Position numbers and translations under genes: made by a program. The notes under the pieces are model-generated. The model had not been told where the DNA came from. It saw nothing but the letters and a program-made list of their open reading frames with translations, and searched no databases. Positions 26,001-40,109 of a stretch of 64,000 nucleotides of DNA are shown piece by piece. This stretch comes from Motacilla alba alba. Its lineage: Eukaryota > Chordata > Aves > Passeriformes > Motacillidae. The first letter of the stretch is position 1; each line of letters opens with the position of its first letter. The stretch is taken from assembly GCF_015832195.1 (NCBI RefSeq), contig NC_052046.1, forward strand, positions 39,398,911-39,462,910. Reading direction: 5' to 3'.

Positions 26001-29000
26001 AAACTTTGTCACTGTTAACAAAGTGAATACTGATTGTGGTAGTCATTAAAATGCTATGTAATTTTTCAAACTTTTTTTTTTCTGGAAGATTGTTTTGCAA
26101 ATAAATAAACTGCCATCGTTTTTACATTTTGTTCAGTAGTACATGATATAAACAAATCAACTTCCTTAAACATTAATGGACTTATGAATGGAATTATGAA
26201 GAATTTCTCAGATGTACTGTAAAATTTAAGATGGAATTACCATAAAAGATGATATTTTATTTACTTCTTGCCTTGGCTTACAGTGTTAGTATTAAGCCAT
26301 AACAATGGCTTAAGACTTAGTTTGGCACTTTCTACTTTTCAAAAAAATTAGTGATAAAATTAATTTCAAATTTTTATTGAAAAATATGGGGAAATTTTAT
26401 GAAGATGAATTTTTTACTAATGTGTTTAATTTCAACAATATTCCAAGTGAACCTCTTATTTAAACATCCAATTAAGGGTATTCCATGACAGCTGACTGCA
26501 CCTTGGAGGCAGGCAAATTTGGGATGGATGTGTATCACCTCTGAGGAGAGTGATTTCACCACCATTGCTGGTTCAACATGAAGACATCTTCTACATCCAC
26601 TGTTTGACAGCTCCTATGCAGCTTATCAGCTACAAGGGCCACCAAGCTTCCTCTTCTGCAAGGAATTGAAGAGAGTTTGGCCATGGTGCCTCCACTCCAT
26701 TTTGTTTCCATCCCACCCAACCATGTGCTTGTGTGGGAAGCTGGCCATGCTCACTGGATTTCATCCCAGGATTAGCAACATATTTCTCCCTGTAATTTCT
26801 ATACTGTTATAACTACAAATCTCCGCACTGTATCTATAAATTTCCATTCTGTTTCATCACCCCTTATCATTCATTCTGTAGGGGGAGCTGGCCATGTTGA
26901 CCATAATTTTTTTCTGTTGAAATGTAATGTTCCATTTTTTCTTAATTTTCCTCTCAGTATTTTTCCCCACATGATGATAGTTACTTGTGAAGGTTAGGTG
27001 GAGAAAAGTGCAAAGAGAAAAGATGGAGGCAAACAAGTAGATATGCTGAGTTAATGCAATGAGTGAATCAATGTCAGAAAGGACAAATACTTCATTTATT
27101 GCTTAAATATAAAACCAAATTTTTATAATTGCATTTTAGTTAATATATCCTGTGGAAGAAACAGTGATTTTTGCACATTTTTCTATGAATTTATTTCCTT
27201 TTTGCAATTTTTAAAATACAAACATTTTGTTTTCATATGTAAACATAGTTCTGGGAATTTATTTTTTTACAGGTAATGGAGGAAAACTGTAGACCTGATA
27301 TGGCAAGCTACTAGAAGGATATCCCAGGCAGAGAAACTACTCTCATAAGTATTTAGTTCAGCTATGTTCAGCTATGCACCTGCTCAAGAACCCAATGGCA
27401 ACTTGGGTCATCAACAGAACACTCTCCAATACAGTTGCTTCAAGATACAGACACATAAGAAAAAAGTGAATTTGCTCAATTATATCCGTTGTCTCCTTTT
27501 TCCTCCCCTTTTATTATTTTTTTTCTCTTTCCTTCTTTCTTTTTTCTTGGCAGTAGGTGAGCAGTTTCTCTGAAGTCTAAGATTTCTATAAATTGATGCT
27601 TATGAAGTTACCACTAGTTTACTCCATATGAAATTTCTTTATCAAATGAATATTTATAAACTTTATTGTATTGGTTTTTGTACCTAACACAGGTCTTTTT
27701 CTGATTTAAAAGCTGATGAACATATGGATTTTTTAATTTATACTTCCAGTTATTAAATGTCAAATGTAGAGCAAAAGCAGTACTGAAATAGGCAAAGTAG
27801 AACTGCAAGTTCTATAAAGAGCATATTTTCTGCAGCAGTTTGTTCTCCGTATGTAAAATGATCCCTCACTCCCTATCCTAAATATTTCAAGTTACGCAAA
27901 CTCTAAATAAAATCCAGCTCTTTCCCCTTTGTTTTTCATTGTACCAATATGATGATGTCCATAGAATACACAAATCCACAGCACTGCTTTCATAGGGCAA
28001 AGATTTAGCAATGGATTTCAGAAAGAGTTGTGAAACAATGACTGCTAAGAAAAACAAAAGCTATATGATCATATTATCTTAGAATACTATCGCTGCACAG
28101 AACAGACCTCTTTAGCAAGCAGAGATGAACAGAAGTTAATCTTATTGTCAGTATCTAGGTGCAAAACCACAATGTAAAGATAGTGAAGTTGCTGGCAAGA
28201 CATATCAAATGCATTTTGCGAAGCAGAAACACATGCATGCAGTGAAGGAAAATGAAAATTATTAATTTTCCACAATTTTGCATTAGAAGGAAACTCATTG
28301 CAAGGCATAAATTTTATGCCAACAAGCTTTTGTGAGTCTTTCATTACATTTTGTGATATTTTCTGACTATATTTTAGTTACATCTTACTTTTTACACAGA
28401 TACTTTGGGGATAAAAAATTCTTATGATAAAAAAGTCTCAGAGTAAAAAGAAAATCTTTCCTTCTTGTAAATACCTACCAGGTTTATAGCCCATTACCAA
28501 ACTAACGAAACTTTAATTTTGAAATTTGTTTCCTTCACTCTTTTGTTTCTTTTCTTTTTCAAGTTGCTCAGAGAGATTATATTGCTAGTTCTGTATTCTG
28601 TATTCAAGTCAGGAGAGTAAGCTCTTCACAATACAACAGAGCTGCATAGATGAAAAGTTCCATAAAGCTGGACACAGACATAGCTAGCAAATTGTCAGAG
28701 AAGGTGAATCACCCAGCATTCACATGACTGTTTTCAAACGCAGCAGAAAATGTTGAGGAAAATAAGAAAAAGGAAAAGAATTAAAGGGCATTTAAGAATC
28801 TTGTTTCTCAGTTTTAAGGAACTTAGAATCTGCTGCAGACCTTCCTCTTTTAATTGTTTCCTGCATACAGCGTTCAGATCTCAGAGATGGTTTATATATT
28901 TTCAGTGTATTTCTCCTTCGCCATTCAGGGGTAAATTAGGGTTTTGGTCAGCCTCAAAAAGAAACTTTTATCTACTCTAATTATCAACATGGGGAATATA

Positions 29001-32000
29001 TCTCACCCTAACCATAACCAAGGAAAGACTTTTTTTATATCCCAATGCTGGCACATTGCAGTGAGAAGTGTTAAAACCCCAACTTTTCTGTGCTCACATA
29101 ACTTTCTTCCCAGGTGCCAGCAACAGAATTTCCCTTCACTTTGCTAACTCCAGTCATCAATTTGTGCCTGCCCCTGTAACAGGGTTATGTCAAAGCAGGC
29201 AGATAGTTCAGCAGACTCCTCTTATCTACATCACTACACCACAGCCTCATCTAAGTTGCAGCCAAGAGCCCAATCCTGAATTCTCATAAACTGGCCCATC
29301 TATACCTAAAAAGAAAATCTCCAAATAACTGAAGTCTGTCCATTTCATAAGTGACAGGTCCCTTCCATGATGGGACAGTGATGACACAAAGAATCTAGCA
29401 ATTAAAATTTATAACGCTTTGTTTTGTATTTGAGAAACATATTTAATACTTTGCCTAAGTGTCTCGAAAGGCGCATAGAAATCAAGTAATATGTAGAATG
29501 ATGTTATAGGCAGCATCCTACTGCAAAGACGCAGATTGCTTGCAAATACACTTGTCAAAAGTTCATTTTTTACAACCCTTAATATTTCTTAGCAAGCAAC
29601 AATTGAGAACAAGGTATTACATTTCAGCAAGACAAACCAGAAGGTGAAAGTGACTTTTAATGATTCAAGTACATTTTCAACATGCTAGAATGATGGCACT
29701 CATAAAGTATGTCCATAAGGAAATATTTTTATGTAATGGACCTTTAGATCTTAGTGTTGTGACTATCATCCACCATTCTATGGTTCAATTCTATGGTTCC
29801 CTATTCAAATACGAGCTCTGCCCCCTTGAGAATCTGCCCCACCCCTCTCCAGAGGGCTGGAATCATACTTGGGGCTTAAACAAGACCTAAGTATCTTTGA
29901 CTTTTAAGGTGTGCATTTAGGTTACATTTCAGCCATTGATGTTCTTTTTCACCATACAGGTGGCATATTATTCTTTTAATTTGAAAAAGAATGATACATC
30001 TATGTTTTGTAATTTTCTTTATATCCTTTTTAGTTCAAACAGACAACTCCTAACAAGAATTGTGCTAGGTGTCACACTCTTATAAGTTATTTAGAGAGGG
30101 AAATCCATTACAGATCACTGTGACTGACTAGCATGTGAGTCCAGCAGAAAAAAGTAGGCATTAAAAAAATCAAAATTCATATTTTATTCTTTGCACAAGT
30201 AAATAACTTTTATTGTAGCCTAATCGATATTCTTTGTCTTTGAGTCCCTTTAATTTTCTTTTTCCTCATTTTAGTTATCATTATTTTTCTTATTTTTCTG
30301 TTTGTGTCCCTTCACCTATTATGTCTAAAGTCTGTTTTCCTCATTTACAATTTTATTTCCACCCTTCTGTACCTTTTCTGAACAACTGCTTCACTTGCTT
30401 CAGAGGATATGCCAAACCTTGAAGAAAATGAAACATTAAAAAGCTGTGCTTCATCACTCTGGAAAAGTATCTTGATGTCAGAAATAGATTATAATTAGTT
30501 AGTATGAAAATATTTAAAAAAAAAAAAACAACCAACCAAACAGAAAAAACAACCAAAAAGCTGAAAAGATACAAATAACAAGACCAGTCTGTTAGAGTTT
30601 CAGATTTTATAAGGAGCAAATCTGATTTTATTTTACTTTAAAATGTTGACTTCAGTAATGACAATTCCAGCCACACTCTGTATCAAGAGATTGTTTCAGA
30701 ATTAATATGAACCTACCTTTGAATTTCTAAATTGAGAGAAAAACTTCCAGAGCAACCCAAATCTGCTCACTTTTAAATGAAGCAGTACATACAGGTATAA
30801 AGACAAGTTTATAGACTGTGTGTAAGTGTATTCTTAATTCCTCCTTTATTTTAAAATCTCCATTGCCATGCACTGTTGACTCAGGCTGTGTATTTGATAT
30901 TAAACTGACAAATCCCATATTTGAAAGCTTGAATGGTGATGTTCTAATAAGACTGACATAGTAATCCTGTCTCTGATACTCTGCAAATTGCACTGCGGTA
31001 TTTGTTAGTATAGAGAAACCAACATTTATTCATTTGTCTCTCAGATTTTATAAGCATCCAAGTACATAGAATAATTTTATTGTCATGTTTATCTCAGTAG
31101 TTTAATAATTAAACAGACAAAATGATCAACAAATATGAGTACGGCTACATTACAAAGTAGTACTGTGAACATTACTTAGAAGTAAGGACTTAAAAATTCA
31201 GCTTCTATATACATCTAAGCTCAATTCTCCATTTCTTATTGTGCTGGGAATTAGAAATAAATGTGAGAGCAAAGAGGTGTCTGTTGTTGACTCTTATATA
31301 CTCATCTGTCTGGATCACTATAGCATTATAAAGGATTTAACTTTCAGTCAACTTGTTGCTGAGATATCATCACTTTCATTTTCAGCTTGGATTTTTCATA
31401 CTCACTTGATAAAGCATGCAAATCAATTTCACTGGCTGCCAAGCCTTTCATGTGGAATTCATTGTCATTTTGCACTCCGCTTTCAAAAGATGAAGGTGGA
31501 TGAAAGGCAAATTAGGACAAAAGAAATAATTACATACTTCTTCACATGAATTCCTCACAACCTCTGCAACAGATCTGTAAAAATTATAAATAAAAAGTGG
31601 ATATATTAATAATTTTTATTTTTACTGGTTCTTAGAAAATAAGGGTATCAGTTGATGTCCTTAAAATAATCTCTGGCCCCAGGACACCTATGAAAGACAA
31701 GTTAGAGAAAGTCTGAACCAGCTGAAACAATATAAACTCTCCAAACTTCTTCAAGTACACAGACATAATGCAAAATTCATTCAAATTTCAGCTGCTTTGA
31801 AAATTATTTCCAAAACAATAAATTGAACACTGGATTTATGTGCTCAGTAAGGATTATTTTTAATTATTTGAATTGATATGCCTATGACTTAAAGAAGGAA
31901 AGGGCAAAGCTGCAAGACCTGTGTCATAAAGGAAATACAGTTTAGCATAATATTTACTGCCTCCCTTTTTGAACTGCATTCTTTACAGCAAATGTTTGCT

Positions 32001-33354
32001 TGCTATTAAAAAAAAAAAAACCTACTTCAAAGTGAGTCTATTTTATGAAGTCTGTATTTAATTCAATCCTGATTCACAGACAAACAATGTACATTCAATA
32101 AATATGTATGTTATCTGGGCTAAAAATAATTGTCAAAGAAAGTAACCAGTGATTCCTTTCTGAAAAATCAACCTCCTACTACTTTGATCCTAAATAAGCT
32201 GCACAGAATGCATAATCTTTCATAGTCATTAACTATGAGGTGAGATTTGCAATTTACATTTCTATTTTTATTTAAGCAAGAGTATTTTTGTCTTTCCATT
32301 TTGATTGCTTTGTTTTGTAAAATCAGTTATCTGATACCAGAAAAGTATTTTACTTTTTACCCGATGAGCCATTACAAACCCAGCTTCATGGAGCTATTGC
32401 CCACATCATCAGAGAAAGAAAAAGAAAAAAAATATGATTTTCAGTTTATTATTTTTTTGTCTACATTAATATTTTTTCAGGCTCTGGAAATTATTTCAAG
32501 AGCATAGACTCACTTCTTTAGCTTTAGATTCAGCAATCATGATCTAGGCATTATGAATTACATAGTGTCATGTGTTACCTTACTGACTGGCCCTACATGC
32601 AGAAAGGAAATATCTTTTCTGTGCTACCTGTCATTATCTGCATTATGATGGCACCACATCTCCTTTAGTACTGGTAGGTACCTGTCCTGTACCTCCAAAT
32701 ACTGTGGTGTGATTCCACTAATTTGCAATTGAGAAACATGTTGATATGTTGCCAGTTTTACAAATTTGACTCTTCTCTGCAAGGTCATTACCTTCCTTTT
32801 TTTTTTTTTCATAAGCATGAAACAACAATGTTTTCAATATGCTACTGGTGGAAGTGTTGGTCAACAAGGCTGACTTAATGTATCATCTCCTATGGTGTTG
32901 GGAATTTTTCTTCGTATATTGTTAATATTTTCTTCACTCCCATTGATCTTACCAAATGAAAACCCTCTCAGAGATCTCTTCCATGTTCCACAGAGAGCCA
33001 ACAGTGCCCTACAAAGGTAAGCTGATCAGGCAATTTCAATCTGCTGCTCTGTTGCAATGTTCCATTTGCAGTCTACCAGAATACAATTCCTAAAAAAAAG
33101 GGCTATCTTATTAAATTTAATCATCTACATTAAGTGATAAATGCCCTTCCACCTGACCTTGATTGGAAAATTAATTTTGTTCTGCCTCTCTTTTCAGCAA
33201 ACAGACAACTTATTCTTTATCTAACTTGGAGCATCTGTATCTGTGAATAAAAATACAATATTTGAAAACTTTGGGATGAAAAATACTAGTATTTGTACTG
33301 TATAGATGAGGGTTTTTTTTAAGAATAAAGATCTGAAACAATTTTTTCTATAGG

Positions 33355-33364
33355 TATATATATA

Positions 33365-33420
<56 letters not shown>
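33355..33420. repeat. (TA)n microsatellite, about 26 uninterrupted units
   Basis: Alternating TA from about 33368 to 33419, preceded by an interrupted TATATATATACGCA stretch. The longest dinucleotide tract in the window; it is self-complementary and could extrude as a cruciform. Confidence 0.95.
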
Positions 33421-33422
<2 letters not shown>

Positions 33423-33989
33423 AGAGAGAAAAAGTCTTGAAAAGTGTTGAATTTGATAGTTTAAATCTATCCAGTGTCTCATCTGGATGACAATGAACTT
33501 GAAAAAATTCACAATTCTACCAAAGAAGTTTGGCTCTGTTTTAATCAGTTCACTTTGTAAGTAGACATGGGGAAAAAAAGAGCAATGTGTACAGTCATAG
33601 CAAAATCTCTGTTCTTCAACAGCTCTTCAGATAATTCAGCTATTACCCATACAGAAAGTGTCTCCTGTTGAGCACTGGAAACAATTCCTGTTAGTTTCTT
33701 TAAAGGTATTTCTTTAGCTGACAGTAAAGTTGAATAGATTTCTTCTCTTCCTGAAGAGCTAAAATCAGAATGCACTTCTGAGTTGAATGAATATAAAAGT
33801 TTAACATATATTAAAGGCCAATTGAACTTCTTTTTTTGTATTTTTTTTGACATGTTCAAAAAGTTATTTACTCAAATTTTTATGGTGTTTCCAGTTTGTT
33901 ATTTATTTTGGTGTTAGTGATTCCCCAGTGACATACTTCTGAAATGTGCCTTGGTAAGTGCATACTACATAAAAAGAGGAGTACTAAAT

Positions 33990-34440
33990 ATTTATTCATT
34001 AACAGCTCTGTGCCTTCCATTACCAGGACACCCATCTAATTCAGCAGTGGCTCCATCTCTTCCCTGGTACTCCTTTTGCTGCTGATGTACTTGTAAAAGC
34101 CCTTCTTGTTGTCTTTGATGCCCCTTGTCAGACCCAATTCCAAGCGGGCCTTAGCCTTTGTTACATCTCTGCGTATTGTGATTATATTGCTATAGTCCTT
34201 CCACATGTCCTGTCCACTTTTCGCATCCCATAAATATCTTTCTTCTAGCTGGGATTTCCTAGAAGCTCCCTGCTTGTCCGTGCAGATTTTCGGCCCCATT
34301 TGCCTGATTTTTCCACCATGGGGATACTCTGGTCTTGAGCTTGGAGGAAGGAATGCTTGAATATCGCCCATCACTTGGACTGCCTTCTCTTCTAGCCTCC
34401 TGTCCCATGGGATGCCTCCAAGTATGTCCTTTAAAAGGCC
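33990..34440 (-). mobile_element. CR1 LINE ORF2 fragment (endonuclease-to-RT linker)
   Basis: On the minus strand, 34374-34036 is a continuous open frame of about 112 codons. It includes RRDVTKAKARLELGLTRGIK and DNKKGFYKYISSKRSTREE, closely resembling the CR1 ORF2 stretch between the endonuclease and reverse transcriptase domains. Upstream nucleotide words GGAGGCATCCCATGGGACAG and CAAGCTCAAGACCAGAG belong to the same region of CR1. The fragment stops shortly after the EPLLN motif, at about 33990, before any reverse transcriptase motif. No CR1 3' UTR follows. It is an isolated internal piece that cannot encode an active protein. Domain identity is from recall; the match of residue pattern and order is strong. 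Confidence 0.85.
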
Positions 34441-37400
34441 AAAGATAGCTCTCAGAAGATCAGGGTTCTATTCCTGCTTACTGCTTTGCTTCATCCACAC
34501 AGGATCCTGAGTTCCAGTGTCTCAGGAACACAAGTTGACATAACTGTATATCCAAATACAGGTTAAAGTTTTCTGGGTTTGCAAAGCTTCTTCCACTGGG
34601 CTCAATTATGAATTTAAGCATAACGAAGGCAGAGAAAGAACAAAGTAGCCCAGCTGCTCTTTCACTTGTGTAAGCCTAGGCTCTTTTCTCCATTACCTAT
34701 AATTTTCTGGCTTTTTATTCCTTGCAGAGAAGTAATAAGCTATGCAAGGCCTGATTTGAGGGATAATAATGATGTACATTTTAAATTTTTATACTCTGAG
34801 GTGGAATTTTCAACTCTGATTCCATTCCAACAATTTTATTTTGTCTAGTATGTTCAAACTTTAATGTTGCTCTTTGAGTGCAACATCAAAATAAGGAAAG
34901 ACTTAAATTAGAAAATAATATTGTTCTGAAGATTAATTGACATATTGAACTGCACACAACTGCAGTAACAAAATAGTGTAATGATGCTAAAGATGTGAGA
35001 TTAATTGCTCCCTCACATTCATTTTTAATGAAGAGTAACAATTGAGCTGACAGGCTAATTATTACAGTTTTCCAGGTCTCTGCTATAATAACAGTCATAA
35101 TGTAACTCGTCAATCAAAATATAACCCTTATAAGGCTTTTGCTCTTTAAAACTTCAACCCCATTTTGTCATTTAAAGGACAGTGACTCCTGACAGTCATA
35201 GACCAAGGGCACTTTGACAACTGATCCACCCTTTTACATTGCAAGTAACAGCTTCAAAATTCAGAGCTGATTAACGAAAGAAACTTTCCAGATTAATTTT
35301 TTAACTGTGATCTGGGAATAAAATTTGGAACAGATGCCTGTTTTTAGCTTTTCCACTATTTAGAACTTGCTACAGATATGTATTCAGGGAGTCCAGGACA
35401 GATATCAAGAGCAGAGATGAAACTAGAGTTGGAGGTCCTGCATATCATTGGACATGGTCTATGAATTCTGGGACAGAATCAATAACAATGGTCAGGGTTA
35501 GATTTTTTTTTTCTCAATTTTTTTTTTTTTGGTTGGTTGACTGTTTGTGAATGGAAAAGACTATTTACAGTAATAATTATAAGACAAGACAGAAATTACG
35601 AACACAGCTTGATCAACACTTGGAAGAAAAAAGCAGCAAAAACTATGGAAAACACCTCAAAAATCCCTCATCCTCACAAGTCTAATTTTACTTCAATTAC
35701 AACAAACCAGCAGCTTCCTAAGGTCACCAGCCTTTTTTTAGTTTAAACTTAATTTTTGAACTTAATTTAATTTGAACTTTTGAACTTAATTTAAGTTCAA
35801 GATGTGTAACACGTCCTTTCCAATTCAACTTTTTGTATTTTTTAACGTACTTCAATTACAAATTGTTCTTCATTTGTTATTAAATCTAAATAATACAGAA
35901 ATCTACAACCTCTTCCTTTTTGCTTTAAGGAAAAGGTCAGTGCATCGTGAAGGACAGAAAATTTTCCTAAATCATAGTTTTTACCTTGATCTTGCATTGG
36001 AACATATGTGCCTAATACAATTGAAAAGAACCTTGATATATACAGACCGAAAACTCTTTGGCATGTCAAGTTGTCCAAGCTGGACCCCTTAGCCCAAGTG
36101 TGGTTAAACAAAAGAAAGATAGAGAGAGGGAAAAAAAAAATCAGCTATTTGCTTAGTGAAAAATTTTACCAACAATAGCACTTACCTATTAAACTGTTTG
36201 TATTTTCCTTACTTTTATAAGTTTGATTGAAAGTATGGGTTTCTCCACCTTAGAGGCTTAAGGCTGAATATAAGCCTGGCCATAATTACTAAAATATAAT
36301 TTCACAGTAATGCATTTGCAAATATGGTATGGTGAGAAACAGCTCACCTTTTTAGCTCTCTGGTCTATGAATTTTATGAGCTGGGGGCATAAAACTGTGT
36401 TGGCACTCTGAACTCAGTCAGACCTAATTTTCAGCACACCTGCTGGGTTTGTTTTTCTTGCATATATATATATTCTTCTTCCTCCAGCTTGTTCACTTCT
36501 CCTTAGACCTGAACAATTGAACAATAATGTCACCTTTATCTTATCTCAAATTCCCTTAGGTGGCTTAATTCACAGTCCAAAGTTCCTCTCAGAAGGCATA
36601 TTCTCCCTCAGAAGGGAGGGCTGGGCTTTGGTGGTTGCAGCTTCTTTATAAAGTTTTGCCATAATGGGCAAACAGTCCTTCATAGCAATGTTTAAGCTGC
36701 TAACCATTATATTTCAGCCTCTCACATGGTGCTTGCTGATGTCATTGCTGAAGTTAATTCCCTGTGACCCAAGAGAGGAACACTATGAATTGGTGTGCTT
36801 GCTCAAGCACTCAAGGAATACTCCAAGAATTGTCTAGGTTATATGGCTGAGCCTGTTGAAGCATAGTGCAGGGACAAATGGCTCAGACCCTTTGTCTACA
36901 CAAAGTCACGTTGCAATCCTTGGAACAGGCCTCAGAGGTTGGTTTGGCATGCTCTAGTCTGGCTTTGGCCAAAACACAGAGTGATGAAGTGCTACAGGCT
37001 TTTAGAGCATTGTTACTTTATTCCTTCTTAGTCAATATCTTTCATCTCATCCTGCCAAAGATTTTCTCTTATTTATCCCAATCCTTTCTTTTGATGCCCA
37101 AACTTATCTTGCACCATTGCCTCAGAGAAATGATTTGAAAGAGCTTTCTCTGGTTTTTTATGTGAGTTGACTCTTTAATAAGCTTTTTTTCTTACCTGTT
37201 GTATTGCTCTACTAACATTTTTCAGAACAATAATATACATGTTTTATATAAAATTTCATTAAATAAATTATATATTTTTTCTCAGCTTGATACATTAATT
37301 TACTACATATTGCTGTTTGATTGCCTGTTTTGTTGGAGAAATAGTTAGACAACAATTAAAATACAATCCTTGATTATTTCATTGGGAAAATACAATGCTG

Positions 37401-40109
37401 GGGGAGGGGATGGGCAGGATCTGTTTGTTTGGGTTTTTCATTAGCACTCTTCTCCTTTTAAAAACCTGGGTTGCCATCCCACAAAATCTAAAAGGTGACA
37501 GAATCAAAATATTCATTAAATGGTGACTAGAAGACTGCATATGGACTTTAGTTTCAGTAGCAGATCTCTGCAGTTTGCTTTTAAAGTTTTAATTCATATA
37601 ATGCAAATGAAGAAATCAGCATACTTGCAAGGCTGGGCCATAACCCTGTTTTTCAGTATAACATGGATAATATTCACAGAGTAACTTCCTTCCCCTTTTT
37701 TTCTGTATCTTTCTTAATCTGAAAACGGTGTTTTGGTAATCAACTTGTGTTGACCTAATTTCTTCAGGTTCTTGTTTCTGATTAACTTCTCATTACATTA
37801 ACATTTGTTTCAATAATTGTTTTGCACACTCAGTTAGAGGTGAATATTATAAGCTGCAAGCTTCCACCACCTACCTATGGGAGGAGATATCCCAAAGGCT
37901 GAGAATCACTCAGTTTCTGTCCTAAAGTTAGCAGCAGCAAGTTGTCATAAAACTGAGGAATGCATAAGGAGACAGAGGTTTTATCTCACCAATGTTGCAT
38001 CAGCACACAAGGAGGGGTTGCAGTACATGGCGGTGGCATGTAGGCATCTCCCACAGCACTGAAAAACATTACTTACCAAACTGAAGTGGGTGTTTTTTGT
38101 GTGTTTGCTGGTGTCTTTATTTTGGATGATGGCAGTATGCATTTTTTCCTTATTTTTTTCTGAGGAAGTACATAAAAAATAATTAACAGGTTTGTAAGAA
38201 TCAAAAACCCACTAAAGAATATATTTTATTTTCCTTGCTTATCTAAATCAGATACTGGCATCTGGTCATAATTTTGAGCAGGGTAATTTTTCTCTCTCTC
38301 TCTTTTTTTTTTTGTTTCTTAACATTTGGAATCACACCTCAAAAAGCCAGTAAAACCAGAATTACCTTAGGAAAAACTAGTAAAGCCAGAAAAACCCATT
38401 AAAAAAATTCAAACCTTTAAATAGGTATAGACTCTATTTAAAACCTAATTCTTATGATATTTTTTAGCCTTTTTAGAGAAGTCAATGTGATTTCCTTAAC
38501 ATGACAAGATTTAGGAAGCTGTAGCAAACAAACACACAGAAAAAATATAGTGAACTGGAGAGACTGCATTTTCTGCAAAATACCTAAATGCTCGTTTTAT
38601 GTTTTAAAAGTATTGGAAAATTAATGGAAAAGAGAACTAAACTCTCATGGGTTAAAATCTACATGGATGAACATTTTAAAATTACTCTGTTGCCTGACCT
38701 TTAGGTAACCAAAAGTAGAAGAGAATGTGAAAGAGCTATAAGCAGACTAGCAGAAGCACATGATAAAACCCAGAGACAAGACATACATGAAGAGTATCCA
38801 AAAAGCAGCCAGGATGTGCAATATAAGCCTAATGAGGTAAAGACTGGATGTCTGGATCTTCATCAGGCAGTGATATATATGCACTCTGAGACTCAGTAAC
38901 ACATAACCTTTAGTAGGCAGACTAAAGAAATTAGGTCAGAGTTGAGTTAATCATGTGGAGGTGCCGGGTAAAATGACAGTGCTTAGCAAATTTATCCTAA
39001 ATAGCTGCTGCTGCTTAATGGCTTTCTTAGCAACAAAAGAAGCTATACATAAAGGTCCTCCTGCATTGCAGAAATATAACAGTCTGTGAAATTAACTTCT
39101 CCACTTTACAAAATGGCATTGTCATAGAATTTAAATTTCAGACTTGAAAATATAAGGATGCGTATACTCAGAGACAAACAGATCAATGTAATACAAATTA
39201 CCTTAATTCTTAAACCTTTCCCGGTAATTTTATTCCTGGAACCAAATGCATGACATAGAAGAAAAATATTATCAGATGTTATCAAATCACTTCTCTAGGA
39301 CAACTGTCTCTTAGGAAACTTTGCCAGCTAAATAAAATATCAAAAATTTTTTTCTTCTCCAAAGATCCAAATCAACATCCACTCAGACATCCAAGAAAAT
39401 AAAACTACAGGGGTGGATTTTGTAACAACAAGTCCAAGAAAATCAGCCTTAAAGAGGTATACTTGTAAGTATTTTCTCTGAAAATGTTTTAGTTATTCTT
39501 CCAAAGAGTCTCTTATATGATGAATAATTGGCAAATGTGTTATGTGCCTTCTTATTTTTTTGTCAGAATAAAAAATATTGTCAAATTTCAGATTCTTCTT
39601 TTAATTAAAAACCCCACAACATATTGAAGCTTATACAAAGTCCTGAAGTACTCTCCTGAACAAAAAAGAGTGATTGCACTCAGTATAGGGGACTATGTAT
39701 CATATAACACATATTATAAAGTATCCATGTTCAGATGTAAAATGGCTAAGGATTAATTCTTGTACACAGGATGGCAGGATTAAAATTGTGAATTTAAATA
39801 TATCATCATTGTAAACAGCTAATTCAATTTTAAATAATTTTCAAATAAATCAAGAATGTTTGAAGCTGAGGTTATAGTGACAAAATATAAACCTAAAGCT
39901 TTCTTACTTCTGAATACTTTAGTCTGCCATCTCCAAAACAATGATGTTTTAACTTTTTTTTTAAATGAAATATTTTTATATAGTAAGAGATGTGTCAGTA
40001 ATTAAGGATGCATGGTAATTTCTATTGCCCCATGGTTTTATGTTGCTTTCAACTTTCAAAAAAATGTGTCAGGTAATTTTGTATTTGCTGTCTTTGCTTG
40101 TTGATTGGG
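34441..40109. other. AT-rich non-coding DNA, no recognised gene
   Basis: No known gene or transposon. AACTTAATTT is repeated with spacers in 35745-35800 and forms a small palindrome (AACTTAATTTAAGTT). A somewhat less AT-rich section at 36480-37130 holds a 90-codon plus-strand frame (36866-37138) without recognisable domains. A 61-codon plus-strand frame at 37877-38062 has mixed composition but no recognised similarity. Confidence 0.6.

Larger units (their letters stand above)
17456..33354. other. Long mostly non-repetitive AT-rich stretch, no recognised gene
   Basis: No known gene, RNA gene or full transposon is recognised in nearly 16 kb. Two adjacent minus-strand frames at 17590-17773 and 17828-18008 are bounded by splice-like signals, and one at 30727-30992 is unusually long and mixed in composition (see findings). 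23640-24010 and 26545-26925 are visibly less AT-rich. The second, with words such as GGGGGAGCTGGCCATGTTGA, resembles a decayed dispersed repeat or LTR, but I cannot name the family. The rest contains only short AT-biased open frames and the small repeats listed separately. Confidence 0.6.
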
